A stretch of DNA of 64,000 nt from an uncultured Oscillospiraceae bacterium (GTDB taxonomy: Bacteria; Bacillota; Clostridia; Oscillospirales; Oscillospiraceae), in assembly GCA_934597165.1 (NCBI GenBank), contig CAKTQP010000006.1, positions 1 through 64,000 on the forward strand, written 5' to 3'. Shown here piece after piece: positions 41,010 through 49,315 of this stretch. A program made the position numbers and the translations under genes. The notes beneath the pieces were generated by a model that saw only the letters and a list, made by a program, of their open reading frames with translations, had not been told where the DNA came from and did not search any database. The stretch's first letter is position 1. Each line of letters opens with the position of its first letter.

Positions 41010-43247
41010 TCACCCCTTAGCGCGTTGGACGCCCAGTACATCGCGGATGGAGTAGAGCTTTTTCATCACCATATCCAGCTCCGCCCGATCCCGGACGCTG
41101 ACCAGGACGGTGATGATGGCGAACCCGTCCGGGGTGCCCTTGGCGGTGATGGAATCCACTCGGATCTTGGCCGCCGACAGGGTGGCTGCCACGTCCAGGA
41201 ACAGGTCGGGGCGATCCTTGGCGGACAGCTCCAACGTGGTCGGATAGGCGTCCAGATTGCCCGTGCTCCAGGAAACCGGCACCCAGCGCCCTTTGGCCGC
41301 CGCCCGTTTCTCCGGCGTGGCGTTGGGACAGTCCTGCCGGTGGACGGAGACGCCGTAGCCGCGGGTGATGAACCCGATCACAGGGTCGCCGGGGACAGGG
41401 GTGCAGCACTTGGCGAACTTGACCAGGCAGTTGTCCAGGCCGTCCACGATGATGCCGTTTTTGGAACAGTGCTTCTTAGCAGGAGGCGGGTCGGGAGGCA
41501 GAGAGGTCTTGATGTGCATGGTCTGGGTCTGCTCTTCCGCAGCCATCAGCTCCTGCACCGCGTTCTGCTCCTTATGCTCCTTGTTGATCTGCAAAATTTC
41601 ATTGCGGATGCGGTTGACTGCCTTCAAAGCCGTCATCCCGCCGTAGCCGATGGCGGCATACAGGTCTTCCAGCGTGCTGTACTGGAGCTTTTTCAGCATA
41701 CGAGGCAGATTTTCCTCGCTGGAGATCATGGTCATAGAGAACCCCGACCGTTTCAGCTCACTCTCAAAAGCGGCACGACCGTGGATGATGTTGTCCGCCC
41801 GCCGTTCCTTCTTGAACCACTGGCGGATCTTGTTCCGCGCCTCGTTGCTCTTGCACAGCTTCATCCAGTCTCGGCTGGGCCCTTTGGCGGATTTGGAGGT
41901 CAAAATCTCCACAATGTCGCCGTTGGACAGCTTGGTCTCAAAGGGCACGATGCGCCCGTTGATCTTAGCCCCCGTCATGTGGTTGCCCACGGCGGAATGG
42001 ACGGAGTAGGCGAAGTCGATGGGGGTGGAACCGGCGGGCAAGCCTTTGACCTCCCCCTGCGGGGTGAACACGAACACCTGGTCGGAGAACAGGTCCACTT
42101 TCAGGGAACCCACAAATTCCTCCGCGTCCGTATCCTCCTGGCTCTCCAGCAGACGGCGCACCCATTCAAAGGTGTTCTCACCGCTGACCTGGGAGTTGGC
42201 CAACCCTTCCTTGTACTTCCAGTGTGCCGCCACACCGTATTCCGCCGTCTCATGCATCTCCCACGTGCGAATCTGCACCTCAAAGGGGATGCCGGCGTTG
42301 CCGATGACAGTGGTGTGGAGGGACTGATACAGGTTGGGCTTGGGGGTGGAGATATAGTCCTTGAACCGGCCGGGCACCGGGTTATACATATCGTGGATGA
42401 GCCCCAGCACATTGTAGCACTCCGCCACGTCGTCCACGATGACCCGGAAGGCACACAGGTCGAAAATCTCTCCCAACGTCTTCTGCTGGGCGAACATCTT
42501 GCGGTAGATGGAATAAATGTGCTTGATGCGGCTGGTGATGGTGCAGTGGATGCCCTCCTCCTCCAGCCGATGCTGGATGTGCACCTTGGTGGCCACCATG
42601 AACTCCTTGTTCCGCTGTTCCTGCTTGGCCAGGGCGTCCTCAATCTCCTGATAGCCGATGGGGTCCAGATATTTCAGCGCCAGATCCTCCAGCTCCCACT
42701 TGATGCGCTGCATACCCAGCCGGTGAGCGATGGGGGCGTAGATCTCCAAGGTCTCACGAGACTTTTCCCGCTGTTTCTCCGGCGTCTGATACTGCATGGT
42801 GCGCATATTGTGCAGCCGGTCGCAGAGCTTGACCAGGATGACCCGGATGTCCTTGCTCATGGCCATGAGCATCTTGCGCAGATTCTCCATCTGCTTCTCT
42901 TCCATGGACACGTAGTTGATCCGGGTCAGCTTGGTGACCCCCTCCACCAGGTCGGCGATGGTGGGGGAAAACTCTCGGCTGATGTCCTCGTGGGTGCTCT
43001 TGGTGTCCTCGATACAGTCGTGGAGCAGGGCGGCACAGAGGGAGTCTGTGTCCAGCTTCAAGTCGGCCACGATGTTGGCTACCGCCAGGGGATGGGTGAT
43101 GTAGGGGGAACCGTCCTTCCGGGTCTGCCCCTCATGCGCGCTGGCGGCGTAGCAGTACGCCTTGTACAGAAGCGTTTTGTTCAGGGCTGGATTGTAGGAC
43201 AGCACGTGCCGTTCCAGTTCATTGTAGTAGTGCAGCATAGGGTCCAT
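41010..43247 (-). CDS. rel: Bifunctional (p)ppGpp synthetase/hydrolase
   Basis: A 745-residue long RSH protein. The HD hydrolase region shows THPLAVANIVADL and ALLHDCIEDT with the metal HD pair. The synthetase follows with YQSLHTTVIG and EVQIRTWEMHETAEYG; then TGS (VFVFTPQGEVKGLPAGSTPI), a helical/zinc-finger region (CLVKFAKCCTPVPGDPVIG) and a C-terminal ACT domain. Both catalytic centres look intact. The ATG at 43245-43247 has GGAGG 8 bases upstream; a 31-codon upstream frame is rejected. It lies 43 bases after recJ in the same operon. Confidence 0.95.
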   Translation of the reverse strand: MDPMLHYYNELERHVLSYNPALNKTLLYKAYCYAASAHEGQTRKDGSPYITHPLAVANIVADLKLDTDSLCAALLHDCIEDTKSTHEDISREFSPTIADLVEGVTKLTRINYVSMEEKQMENLRKMLMAMSKDIRVILVKLCDRLHNMRTMQYQTPEKQREKSRETLEIYAPIAHRLGMQRIKWELEDLALKYLDPIGYQEIEDALAKQEQRNKEFMVATKVHIQHRLEEEGIHCTITSRIKHIYSIYRKMFAQQKTLGEIFDLCAFRVIVDDVAECYNVLGLIHDMYNPVPGRFKDYISTPKPNLYQSLHTTVIGNAGIPFEVQIRTWEMHETAEYGVAAHWKYKEGLANSQVSGENTFEWVRRLLESQEDTDAEEFVGSLKVDLFSDQVFVFTPQGEVKGLPAGSTPIDFAYSVHSAVGNHMTGAKINGRIVPFETKLSNGDIVEILTSKSAKGPSRDWMKLCKSNEARNKIRQWFKKERRADNIIHGRAAFESELKRSGFSMTMISSEENLPRMLKKLQYSTLEDLYAAIGYGGMTALKAVNRIRNEILQINKEHKEQNAVQELMAAEEQTQTMHIKTSLPPDPPPAKKHCSKNGIIVDGLDNCLVKFAKCCTPVPGDPVIGFITRGYGVSVHRQDCPNATPEKRAAAKGRWVPVSWSTGNLDAYPTTLELSAKDRPDLFLDVAATLSAAKIRVDSITAKGTPDGFAIITVLVSVRDRAELDMVMKKLYSIRDVLGVQRAKG

Positions 43248-43290
43248 AAAAACGCCTCCTTCTTTGCTACGGTAAAAGTTGAAAATCGTG

Positions 43291-45360
43291 TTAAGAGTCC
43301 TCCAGCAGCTGACGCAGCTGTTGCAGGATGGTGGAGTCATTCAAGTCCACCTTCTGTTGTACCTGACGCAGACTGATGCGCAGCACCTCCGCCTCTGCCG
43401 CCAGGTCGATGAGCCCCCGCTCCTGTAACACATCCAGACAGATGAGCGTCCGGGAACAGCCACAGGGGAGGCCGAACGTGCGGGCGATGTGGTTGGACAG
43501 CGCCAAGGGCTGCTCGGTCAGCGTGCCGTCACCGGCGTAGTGGGCCAGATAACGCCACGTAGCCACAAAGTCCTGCCGCTGGGGCAGCAGCCGCAGCAGC
43601 TCCTGATTGCTCAGCACCTCACCAGCCCGGAAGCGCTGATAAATGCGCAGATCCACCATCGCCGGGGACAGCGCCCGCCGGATGTCCGTGATGAGCAGCT
43701 GTACCGAGCGGCAGCCGCGGAATTGATTCACCTGGGGATAGCAAGCCAAGTCCAGCCGCATCCCACTGCGCAGCCCGGCGGCACGGGGAGTGGTGGAGAA
43801 GAAGATGGCGTCCAAGATGACCCCATCGCAGTCCACCTGCATCCGGGTGTGCCGTCCGCCGCCCACACAGGAGTAGCTCAGCAGGGTGGCGTGCTCCACC
43901 AGGAAGGTGGGACGGGGGTTGCCGGTGCCAAACGGCTCCAACGCCTCCAGCGCCTCCACGTTCTCCAAGGTCAGCAGCTGATTGGGCAACACTGCGTCCA
44001 GCACCAGGTCGCTGCCGCCCTCCTTCAAAGGCGCGTAAGCGTCCGCCAGCTGGCACATTTTGCGCCGGAAGGCGGGAATCTGTTGGGCGGTGATGGTGAA
44101 CCCCGCCGCCTGGGCGTGGCCGCCGAAGCCCTCCAGCAGGTCGCTGCACTGCTCCAACGCGGAGAACAGCGGGAACCCACCGCTGCTGCGGCAGGAGCCT
44201 TTCCCTCGGTCGCCCTCCAGGCAGATCATAAAGGTAGGCACTCCATACCGTTCCGCCAGCCGGGAGGCCACGATGCCCACCACACCCTGATGCCAGTTCT
44301 CCCCGGCCAAAACGATGGCGCTGCCCCGCAGAGCGGGACGCTGATCCAGCAGAGTGGTGCATTGGCTAAAGATGTCCTGCTCCACCAGCTGTCGTTCTCG
44401 GTTCAGCTGGCACAGCTTCTGTGCCAGCTCCGCTGCCAGCAGCGGGTCGTCGGTGAGCAGTAAGTCCACCGCCAAGAAGGGACAGCCCATCCGGCCGGCC
44501 GCGTTGATGCGGGGGGCGAGAGAAAAGCTGATGAAGGAGGCGGTGATGGGTTTCTCATTGATGCGGGATTCCTTCAGCAGCATGGCAAGCCCCACCCGCC
44601 GGGTGTTGGGGATGAGGTTCAGCCCCAAGGTCACGATAGAGCGGTTCTCGCCGGTGAGCTGCATCACGTCCGCCACCGTGCCGATGGCGGCCAGATCCGC
44701 ATATTCCAGCAGCAGCGCGTCCTGTCGCTCTGCACCGCCCAGTGCCAGCACCAGCTTCAGCGCCACACCCACCCCAGCCAGCTCCTGGAAGGGGTAGGGA
44801 CAGTCGGGCTGATGGGGGTTGACGATGGCGCAGGCGTCGGGCAAAATTTCCTTGCACTCGTGGTGGTCGGTGATGACCACATCCAGCCCCAACGAGCTGG
44901 CGTGCGCCACTTCCTCCAGGTTGGTGATGCCGCAGTCCACGGTGATGATGAGGGTCACCCCGCGCTGTGCCAGGGAGTCGATGGTCTCCGGGTTCAGGGA
45001 GTACCCCTCCCGGATGCGGTCGGGCACGTAGGGGATGACGGTGCCGCCTTGACTGCGCAGGTAATCGGTGAGCAGACAGGTGGCGGTGATCCCATCCACA
45101 TCATAGTCGCCATAGACGCAGATGGTTTCCCCTGCTGCCAGCGCGTGTCGGATCCGCTCCACTGCCTCCGGCATCCCCTTCATGGTCATGGGGTCATGGA
45201 GGCGGGAGACGGCGCAGCTCAAAAATTCCTTGGCCTGCTCTCCCCGGTCAAAGCCGCGGGCGGCCAGGACGAGGGCGGAGAGAGGTGGGATGCCGGCGGA
45301 TTCCAGTTCCGCGGCGGCGTTTGGGTTACAGGGGGTCAAAGTCCAGTTCTTAAATTTCAT
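43291..45360 (-). CDS. recJ: Single-stranded-DNA-specific exonuclease RecJ
   Basis: A 689-residue DHH-family 5'-3' exonuclease. Motif I VYGDYDVDGITATCLL, then TVDCGIT (motif II), VITDHHE (motif III DHH), DLAAIGTVADVM and the DHHA1 motif GFGGHAQAAGFTI. A C-terminal extension of about 130 residues follows the OB-type domain. The ATG at 45358-45360 has GAGGAAG about 9 bases upstream. First gene of a likely seven-gene operon; the promoter at 45443 is very good. Confidence 0.95.
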   Translation of the reverse strand: MKFKNWTLTPCNPNAAAELESAGIPPLSALVLAARGFDRGEQAKEFLSCAVSRLHDPMTMKGMPEAVERIRHALAAGETICVYGDYDVDGITATCLLTDYLRSQGGTVIPYVPDRIREGYSLNPETIDSLAQRGVTLIITVDCGITNLEEVAHASSLGLDVVITDHHECKEILPDACAIVNPHQPDCPYPFQELAGVGVALKLVLALGGAERQDALLLEYADLAAIGTVADVMQLTGENRSIVTLGLNLIPNTRRVGLAMLLKESRINEKPITASFISFSLAPRINAAGRMGCPFLAVDLLLTDDPLLAAELAQKLCQLNRERQLVEQDIFSQCTTLLDQRPALRGSAIVLAGENWHQGVVGIVASRLAERYGVPTFMICLEGDRGKGSCRSSGGFPLFSALEQCSDLLEGFGGHAQAAGFTITAQQIPAFRRKMCQLADAYAPLKEGGSDLVLDAVLPNQLLTLENVEALEALEPFGTGNPRPTFLVEHATLLSYSCVGGGRHTRMQVDCDGVILDAIFFSTTPRAAGLRSGMRLDLACYPQVNQFRGCRSVQLLITDIRRALSPAMVDLRIYQRFRAGEVLSNQELLRLLPQRQDFVATWRYLAHYAGDGTLTEQPLALSNHIARTFGLPCGCSRTLICLDVLQERGLIDLAAEAEVLRISLRQVQQKVDLNDSTILQQLRQLLEDS

Positions 45361-45442
45361 GTTTGTCGCTTCCTCAATGACGTCAATCCCCCAGCGGTTG
45401 ACGCCCATCCAATCGAAAAGATGTAAAATAAGATTAACTTAA

Positions 45443-45471
45443 ATTATATCAAATTCCTCCCATAAATACAA
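45443..45471 (-). promoter_or_regulatory. Promoter of the recJ-rel operon
   Basis: Minus strand TTGTAT (45471-45466), 17 bases, perfect TATAAT (45448-45443) with TGA extended -10. Confidence 0.8.
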
Positions 45472-45497
45472 TGGAGGGGAACATAAAAAGTGACCGC

Positions 45498-45526
45498 TTG
45501 TCCCGACGGTTTTGGTCTGGTATAAT
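45498..45526 (+). promoter_or_regulatory. Promoter of ybaK
   Basis: TTGTCC (45498-45503), 17 bases, perfect TATAAT (45521-45526) with TGG extended -10. Divergent from the recJ promoter. Confidence 0.8.
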
Positions 45527-45560
45527 GGGAAAAAGCCCAAAAACGGGGGAGGGGATTTCC

Positions 45561-46046
45561 ATGGGAAAAAAGCAGAAAAAAACCAACGTCATGCGCATCT
45601 TAGACCAGAAAAAGATTCCATATCTAGCCAAAGAATACCCCCACGAGGAGGGCGTGGCCGTAGACGGCGTGACCGTGGCCAAGAGCCTGGGACAGGAGCC
45701 GGGGAGCGTCTTCAAGACCCTGGTGACCCGCGGCGCCAGCGGGGAATATTACGTCTTCGACATTCCAGTGGCGGAGGAGCTAGACCTGAAAAAAGCCGCC
45801 AAAGCGGTGGGCGAGAAGAGCGTCGCCATGCTCCACGTGGCCGAGCTGCTCCCCCTTACCGGCTACGTCCGGGGCGGCTGCTCGCCGGTGGGCATGAAGA
45901 AGCCCTTTTTCACCACCTTCCACGAAAGCGCCACCCAGTACGATGCCATCGCCGTCTCCGCCGGCAAGATCGGCGAGCAGGTCATCCTGTCCCCCCAAGC
46001 CCTCTGTGACTTGATAGGCGGACAGTTCGCGGACGTCATCAAATAA
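45561..46046 (+). CDS. ybaK: YbaK-type Cys-tRNA(Pro) deacylase
   Basis: A 161-residue single-domain YbaK/EbsC protein that hydrolyses mischarged Cys-tRNA(Pro). Seen: EPGSVFKTLVTRG with the catalytic Lys context, then GYVRGGCSPVGMKKPFFT, the family signature. The ATG at 45561 has GGGGGAGGGG 7 bases upstream; the 30-codon longer frame covers the promoter and is rejected. Confidence 0.94.
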   Translation: MGKKQKKTNVMRILDQKKIPYLAKEYPHEEGVAVDGVTVAKSLGQEPGSVFKTLVTRGASGEYYVFDIPVAEELDLKKAAKAVGEKSVAMLHVAELLPLTGYVRGGCSPVGMKKPFFTTFHESATQYDAIAVSAGKIGEQVILSPQALCDLIGGQFADVIK

Positions 46047-46063
46047 CAAAACAGCTACAACAA

Positions 46064-46105
46064 AACGCCCACACCGGTGAAAAACCAGTGTGGGCGTTGT
46101 TTTGT
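46064..46105. terminator. Convergent terminator
   Basis: ACGCCCACAC (46065-46074) pairs with GTGTGGGCGT (46088-46097), then TGTTTTG on the plus strand; the minus side reads TTTTGTTGTAG. Between ybaK and the L,D-transpeptidase-like gene. Confidence 0.8.
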
Positions 46106-46140
46106 CGGTGGTGAGAAATCAAAGGTTTCTCATCGGTTGC

Positions 46141-48246
46141 TTACTTCTTTGCAGCGGGATCGGTGGGATCCATCTTGGTGCCGGGCTTGACCAGGCCGCC
46201 GCTGTTGGCCATAGTGACCTTGCCGTTGGGACCCTTGGTCTTGCTGTTGGAGAATTTGCACAGGACCTTACCCTGACCCTGGTAACCAACACAATCGTAG
46301 ATCAGCTTGGCGTTGCCGCACTGCACGCGGATGCAGTAGTAGGAGCGATTGGCGCCCAGATTGTTGTAGGTCTTCCATGCCAGTGCCTTCACGCTCTTCG
46401 CGGTGTAGCGGGAGGAATGGATGAGCGCGCCATAGGTGCCAGCGACACGGGTGGCGTACTGATAGTAGCTGGTCTTCTTGTTTTTCGGGTTGGTGAAGGA
46501 CCACCACTTGCGGCGATAAGTCAGCTTGTAAGAACCGGTCTTGAAGTGAGCGTTCTCTTCCGGAGTGGTAGTGACGAAGCTCTTGGCAGGGATGTCATAC
46601 TTCTTAGTCTTGGAGTTGTAGAGCAGCATATCCACTGTGTGGTTGGGACGGTTGACGTTGACCACCATCTTCTTCTTCATGTAGCTCTTGCCGAAGTGAG
46701 CGAACAGATCCTTGACCTGAGCGCCGTTCTTGTCGAAGTAGTAATAGTAGGTGCTGCCGTTGCACTTCACATAGTGCCAACCCACCAGAGGTTTGCCCTT
46801 CTTGATGTAGTAGCGCTTGCTGCCAATGTTCTGCCAACCATCTTTCAGGGTCTTTTTTACGCCCTTTTCGAAGTAGTAACCCTTGTATTTCTTCAGGCTG
46901 GATTCGTCGCCATTGTAGATGCCGGTGAACAGGACGCTAGTGCCCTTGGAGTACTTGTACATCTTGCCATTCTCCATCCGATAACCGGTGAAGGGAGCGG
47001 CATAGGGAGAAGTCTTGTCTTTCTCCAGAGTCGTCTTAGTGGCTACGTACAGCTTCCCTTTCCAGACCTTACCGTCGCCCTGGAAATCGTCCATAGCGTC
47101 TCTGGACTTCTGACCGTCATAGATTTCCTTGCCATGCTTATCCACGGTCCGCTGATACAGGCCGTCCACATAGTAGTACAGGTTGGGGGTCTTCTGGGTG
47201 CCCAGACCGAAGCCGGTGTAAGGGACGCCCTTCTCGTAGCGGCGCTTCACGCCGTCCTTGGGGTTGGTCCAGCGGTCAGTGCAGGGAGCGGCATAAGGAG
47301 AGGTCTTTTTCTTGTTCAGGGTGTCGTCAGAAGCATAGTACAGCTTGCCCTCGAAGAGGTGATAACGGTTTTTGGTCTTGGTGTCGTACAGCTTGCCCTT
47401 GGATACGGAGGTCTGGAAGAAGCCATCGCTGTAGTAGTACAGGTTCTTATCCGTACCCAGACCAAAACCATTCCGGGGCAGGCCATCGTCATAGCGACGC
47501 TTGAGCTTCTTGTTCTTCTCTGCCTTGCAGACTTCGGTTCTGGCGCCGTTGTACAGCTCGCCCTTGCTCTCGCCGTCGGTCACGGTGAAGTTCATCATGC
47601 GCTTCTTGCTGTACTGGAGGTCTTCGCTCTTCTGCTTGGCAAGACCGCCCTCCACCAGGTCGATCTCAACGATGTTGAAGGAGACCTGAGAAGCCTTGTA
47701 ATCCTTCTTCCAAACGCCTTCGGAGAAAGCGTAGAAGCCAGCGGTACGGGTGACGGTCTCATCGTCAACGATGCACTCCTGTTCGGGGATGTAGAGCACC
47801 TGGAGCTTGCCGGAGGGATACAGTTCCTTGTCACCGGCGGTGACCACGTTGCCTTCCAGATCGGTGTAGGTGAAGCTCCACTCGTCCTTGTCGATGACAG
47901 ACCAGCCCTTGGCTGCGGTCATGGTGTCAGGAGAGGGATCGGTCGTGGGCTCGTTGGTGGTCGGTTCCGTGGGATCGGCCGGATCGGTGGGCGTGGTCGG
48001 ATCGGCGGGGTCGGCGGGAACGGTGGGTTCTTCCGGGTCTTCCGGATCAGCCGGGTCGGTGGGTTCTTCTGGGTCGGTGGGATTGCTGGTGGCGGGTTCC
48101 GTGGGTTCGGTCGGTTCAACGACGGAACTGCTGGCGGAACCCGCTTCCGCATCTGCCAGGTTGGTGGCCATGGCCGCACTGCTGAGCAGCATGGTCAGCG
48201 CCAGGACCAGGGAGAGCACGGAAGTCAGTTTCTTTTTCAAGTTCAT
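46141..48246 (-). CDS. Secreted L,D-transpeptidase-like wall protein with altered SHGC motif
   Basis: A 701-residue exported protein. Signal peptide (1-28, ending AAMA), a Pro/Asp/Thr/Glu linker to about 107, a region with cell-wall-binding-like repeats rich in Tyr and Lys (YYYSDGFFQTSV, YYYVDGLYQRTVDK, and a YYIKKGKPLVGWHYV unit), and a C-terminal YkuD-like domain from about 530 (KKKMVVNVNRPNHTVDML). The active-site segment has ALIHSSRY and then SYYCIRVQCGNAKLIYD, where the consensus is SHGCIRM: the nucleophile Cys is kept but His-Gly is Tyr-Tyr. It may cross-link peptidoglycan or be inactive. The ribosome site CAGGAGG is 10 bases from the ATG. Confidence 0.8.
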   Translation of the reverse strand: MNLKKKLTSVLSLVLALTMLLSSAAMATNLADAEAGSASSSVVEPTEPTEPATSNPTDPEEPTDPADPEDPEEPTVPADPADPTTPTDPADPTEPTTNEPTTDPSPDTMTAAKGWSVIDKDEWSFTYTDLEGNVVTAGDKELYPSGKLQVLYIPEQECIVDDETVTRTAGFYAFSEGVWKKDYKASQVSFNIVEIDLVEGGLAKQKSEDLQYSKKRMMNFTVTDGESKGELYNGARTEVCKAEKNKKLKRRYDDGLPRNGFGLGTDKNLYYYSDGFFQTSVSKGKLYDTKTKNRYHLFEGKLYYASDDTLNKKKTSPYAAPCTDRWTNPKDGVKRRYEKGVPYTGFGLGTQKTPNLYYYVDGLYQRTVDKHGKEIYDGQKSRDAMDDFQGDGKVWKGKLYVATKTTLEKDKTSPYAAPFTGYRMENGKMYKYSKGTSVLFTGIYNGDESSLKKYKGYYFEKGVKKTLKDGWQNIGSKRYYIKKGKPLVGWHYVKCNGSTYYYYFDKNGAQVKDLFAHFGKSYMKKKMVVNVNRPNHTVDMLLYNSKTKKYDIPAKSFVTTTPEENAHFKTGSYKLTYRRKWWSFTNPKNKKTSYYQYATRVAGTYGALIHSSRYTAKSVKALAWKTYNNLGANRSYYCIRVQCGNAKLIYDCVGYQGQGKVLCKFSNSKTKGPNGKVTMANSGGLVKPGTKMDPTDPAAKK
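47925..48120 (-). repeat. Low-complexity Pro/Asp/Thr linker of the L,D-transpeptidase-like gene
   Basis: About 65 residues built from degenerate units such as PTDPADPE and EEPTDP, encoded by near-repeats of GGATCGGCCGGATCGGTGGG-like DNA on the plus strand. Prone to length change by slippage; likely a wall-spanning spacer. Confidence 0.7.
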
Positions 48247-48327
48247 GATGTGGGGGCCTCCTGTTGATGTGTGCGTGGGTACTTGCGTGTCGGTAAGATG
48301 GAAGGGTCACAGGGTGGGAACGGCACC

Positions 48328-49101
48328 TCAGGGCAGGCGGAAAAAGGCTTTGCCATTTTCCGTGGTGATCCGCTCCACCTCCGCCTCGGTCAGCCCGCGC
48401 AGGGCGGCGATCTTAGCGGCGATACGGGGCAGCTTGCTGGAGTCGTTCCGCTTCTCCCCTTTGACCCGCGGGTAGGGGAGGAGGTAGGGGGAATCGGTCT
48501 CGATCATGAACCGATCCTCCGGCACCCAAGCGGCCACTTCCGGCAGCTTCTTGGCGTTCTTATAGGTGACGGAACCGGTGAAGGACAGGTTCCAGCCCAG
48601 GCGGATGAGGGTCTTGGCGTCTTCCAAACTGCCGGAGTAGCAGTGGAACACCCCTCGCACCTGGGGAAATTCCCGCACGATGGCCAGACTGTCCCCGTGT
48701 GCCTCCCGGTCGTGGAAGATCACCGGCAGATCCAGCTCCTGCGCCAGCGCCATTTGCAGCCGCAGCGCCTCCTTCTGCACCTCGTGCGCCGCCGGATCTT
48801 TTTCCCAGTAGTAGTCCAACCCAATCTCACCGATGGCCACTACTTTCGGCTCCTGTGCCAGCACGCGCAGCTGGTGGATGGAGTCGGCGGAGAAGTGTTC
48901 CAGATCGGAGGGGTGGAAGCCTACTGCGGCATAAACGTGGTCATACCGCTGAGCCAGCTCCACCGCCATCTGAGAAGAGGGCAGGTCACAGCCGGGATTG
49001 ACGATCAAGCCGATGCCGAACTGGGGCAGAGCGGACAGGAGGGCGTCCCGATCGCTGTCGAACCAGCTGGCGTCGTAATGGGCATGGGTGTCGAAGAACA
49101 T
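48328..49101 (-). CDS. tatD: TatD-family metal-dependent hydrolase/DNase
   Basis: A 257-residue TIM-barrel hydrolase. Metal ligands: FFDTHAHYD at the start (HxH), AIGEIGLDYYW with the Glu, VIFHDREAHGD, GVFHCYSG and FMIETDSPYLLP with the last Asp. It acts as 3'-5' DNase/RNase in DNA repair and turnover. The ATG at 49099-49101 has AGGTGG 8 bases upstream; a GTG four codons earlier overlaps that site. It lies 81 bases upstream of the L,D-transpeptidase-like gene, which has no evident promoter of its own, so they may share a transcript. Confidence 0.93.
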   Translation of the reverse strand: MFFDTHAHYDASWFDSDRDALLSALPQFGIGLIVNPGCDLPSSQMAVELAQRYDHVYAAVGFHPSDLEHFSADSIHQLRVLAQEPKVVAIGEIGLDYYWEKDPAAHEVQKEALRLQMALAQELDLPVIFHDREAHGDSLAIVREFPQVRGVFHCYSGSLEDAKTLIRLGWNLSFTGSVTYKNAKKLPEVAAWVPEDRFMIETDSPYLLPYPRVKGEKRNDSSKLPRIAAKIAALRGLTEAEVERITTENGKAFFRLP

Positions 49102-49167
49102 CGTGCATACCACCTATATCATGGAAATTTGTGAGAGAAAGTAGAAACCTTCCCCACGTATTTCCCC

Positions 49168-49196
49168 ATTATACACAATTTCAGGGGAAAAAGCAA
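49168..49196 (-). promoter_or_regulatory. Promoter of tatD
   Basis: Minus strand TTGCTT (49196-49191), 17 bases, perfect TATAAT (49173-49168). Confidence 0.75.
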
Positions 49197-49260
49197 TCCG
49201 GAGGGCTTAATGAATCGTAAGAAAAATTTAATAAAATCTTAAGAAGCTTATCGAAACGAA

Positions 49261-49294
49261 AGAAAACCGCCCTTCCCAAGGAGGGAAAGGCGGT
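49261..49294 (-). terminator. Terminator of the GH25 gene
   Basis: Minus strand ACCGCCTTTCCC pairs with GGGAAGGGCGGT (one shifted position), then TTTTCTTTCG. Confidence 0.8.
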
Positions 49295-49315
49295 AAAAAA
49301 CCGGTGAGGTCTCCG

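Noticed and set aside
40104..43376. Very long plus-strand frame opposite rel and yitT
   Set aside because: It is the antisense of genes with GC-rich third positions; the His/Val/Gly/Asp-rich product matches no family, while rel and yitT are certain on the other strand.
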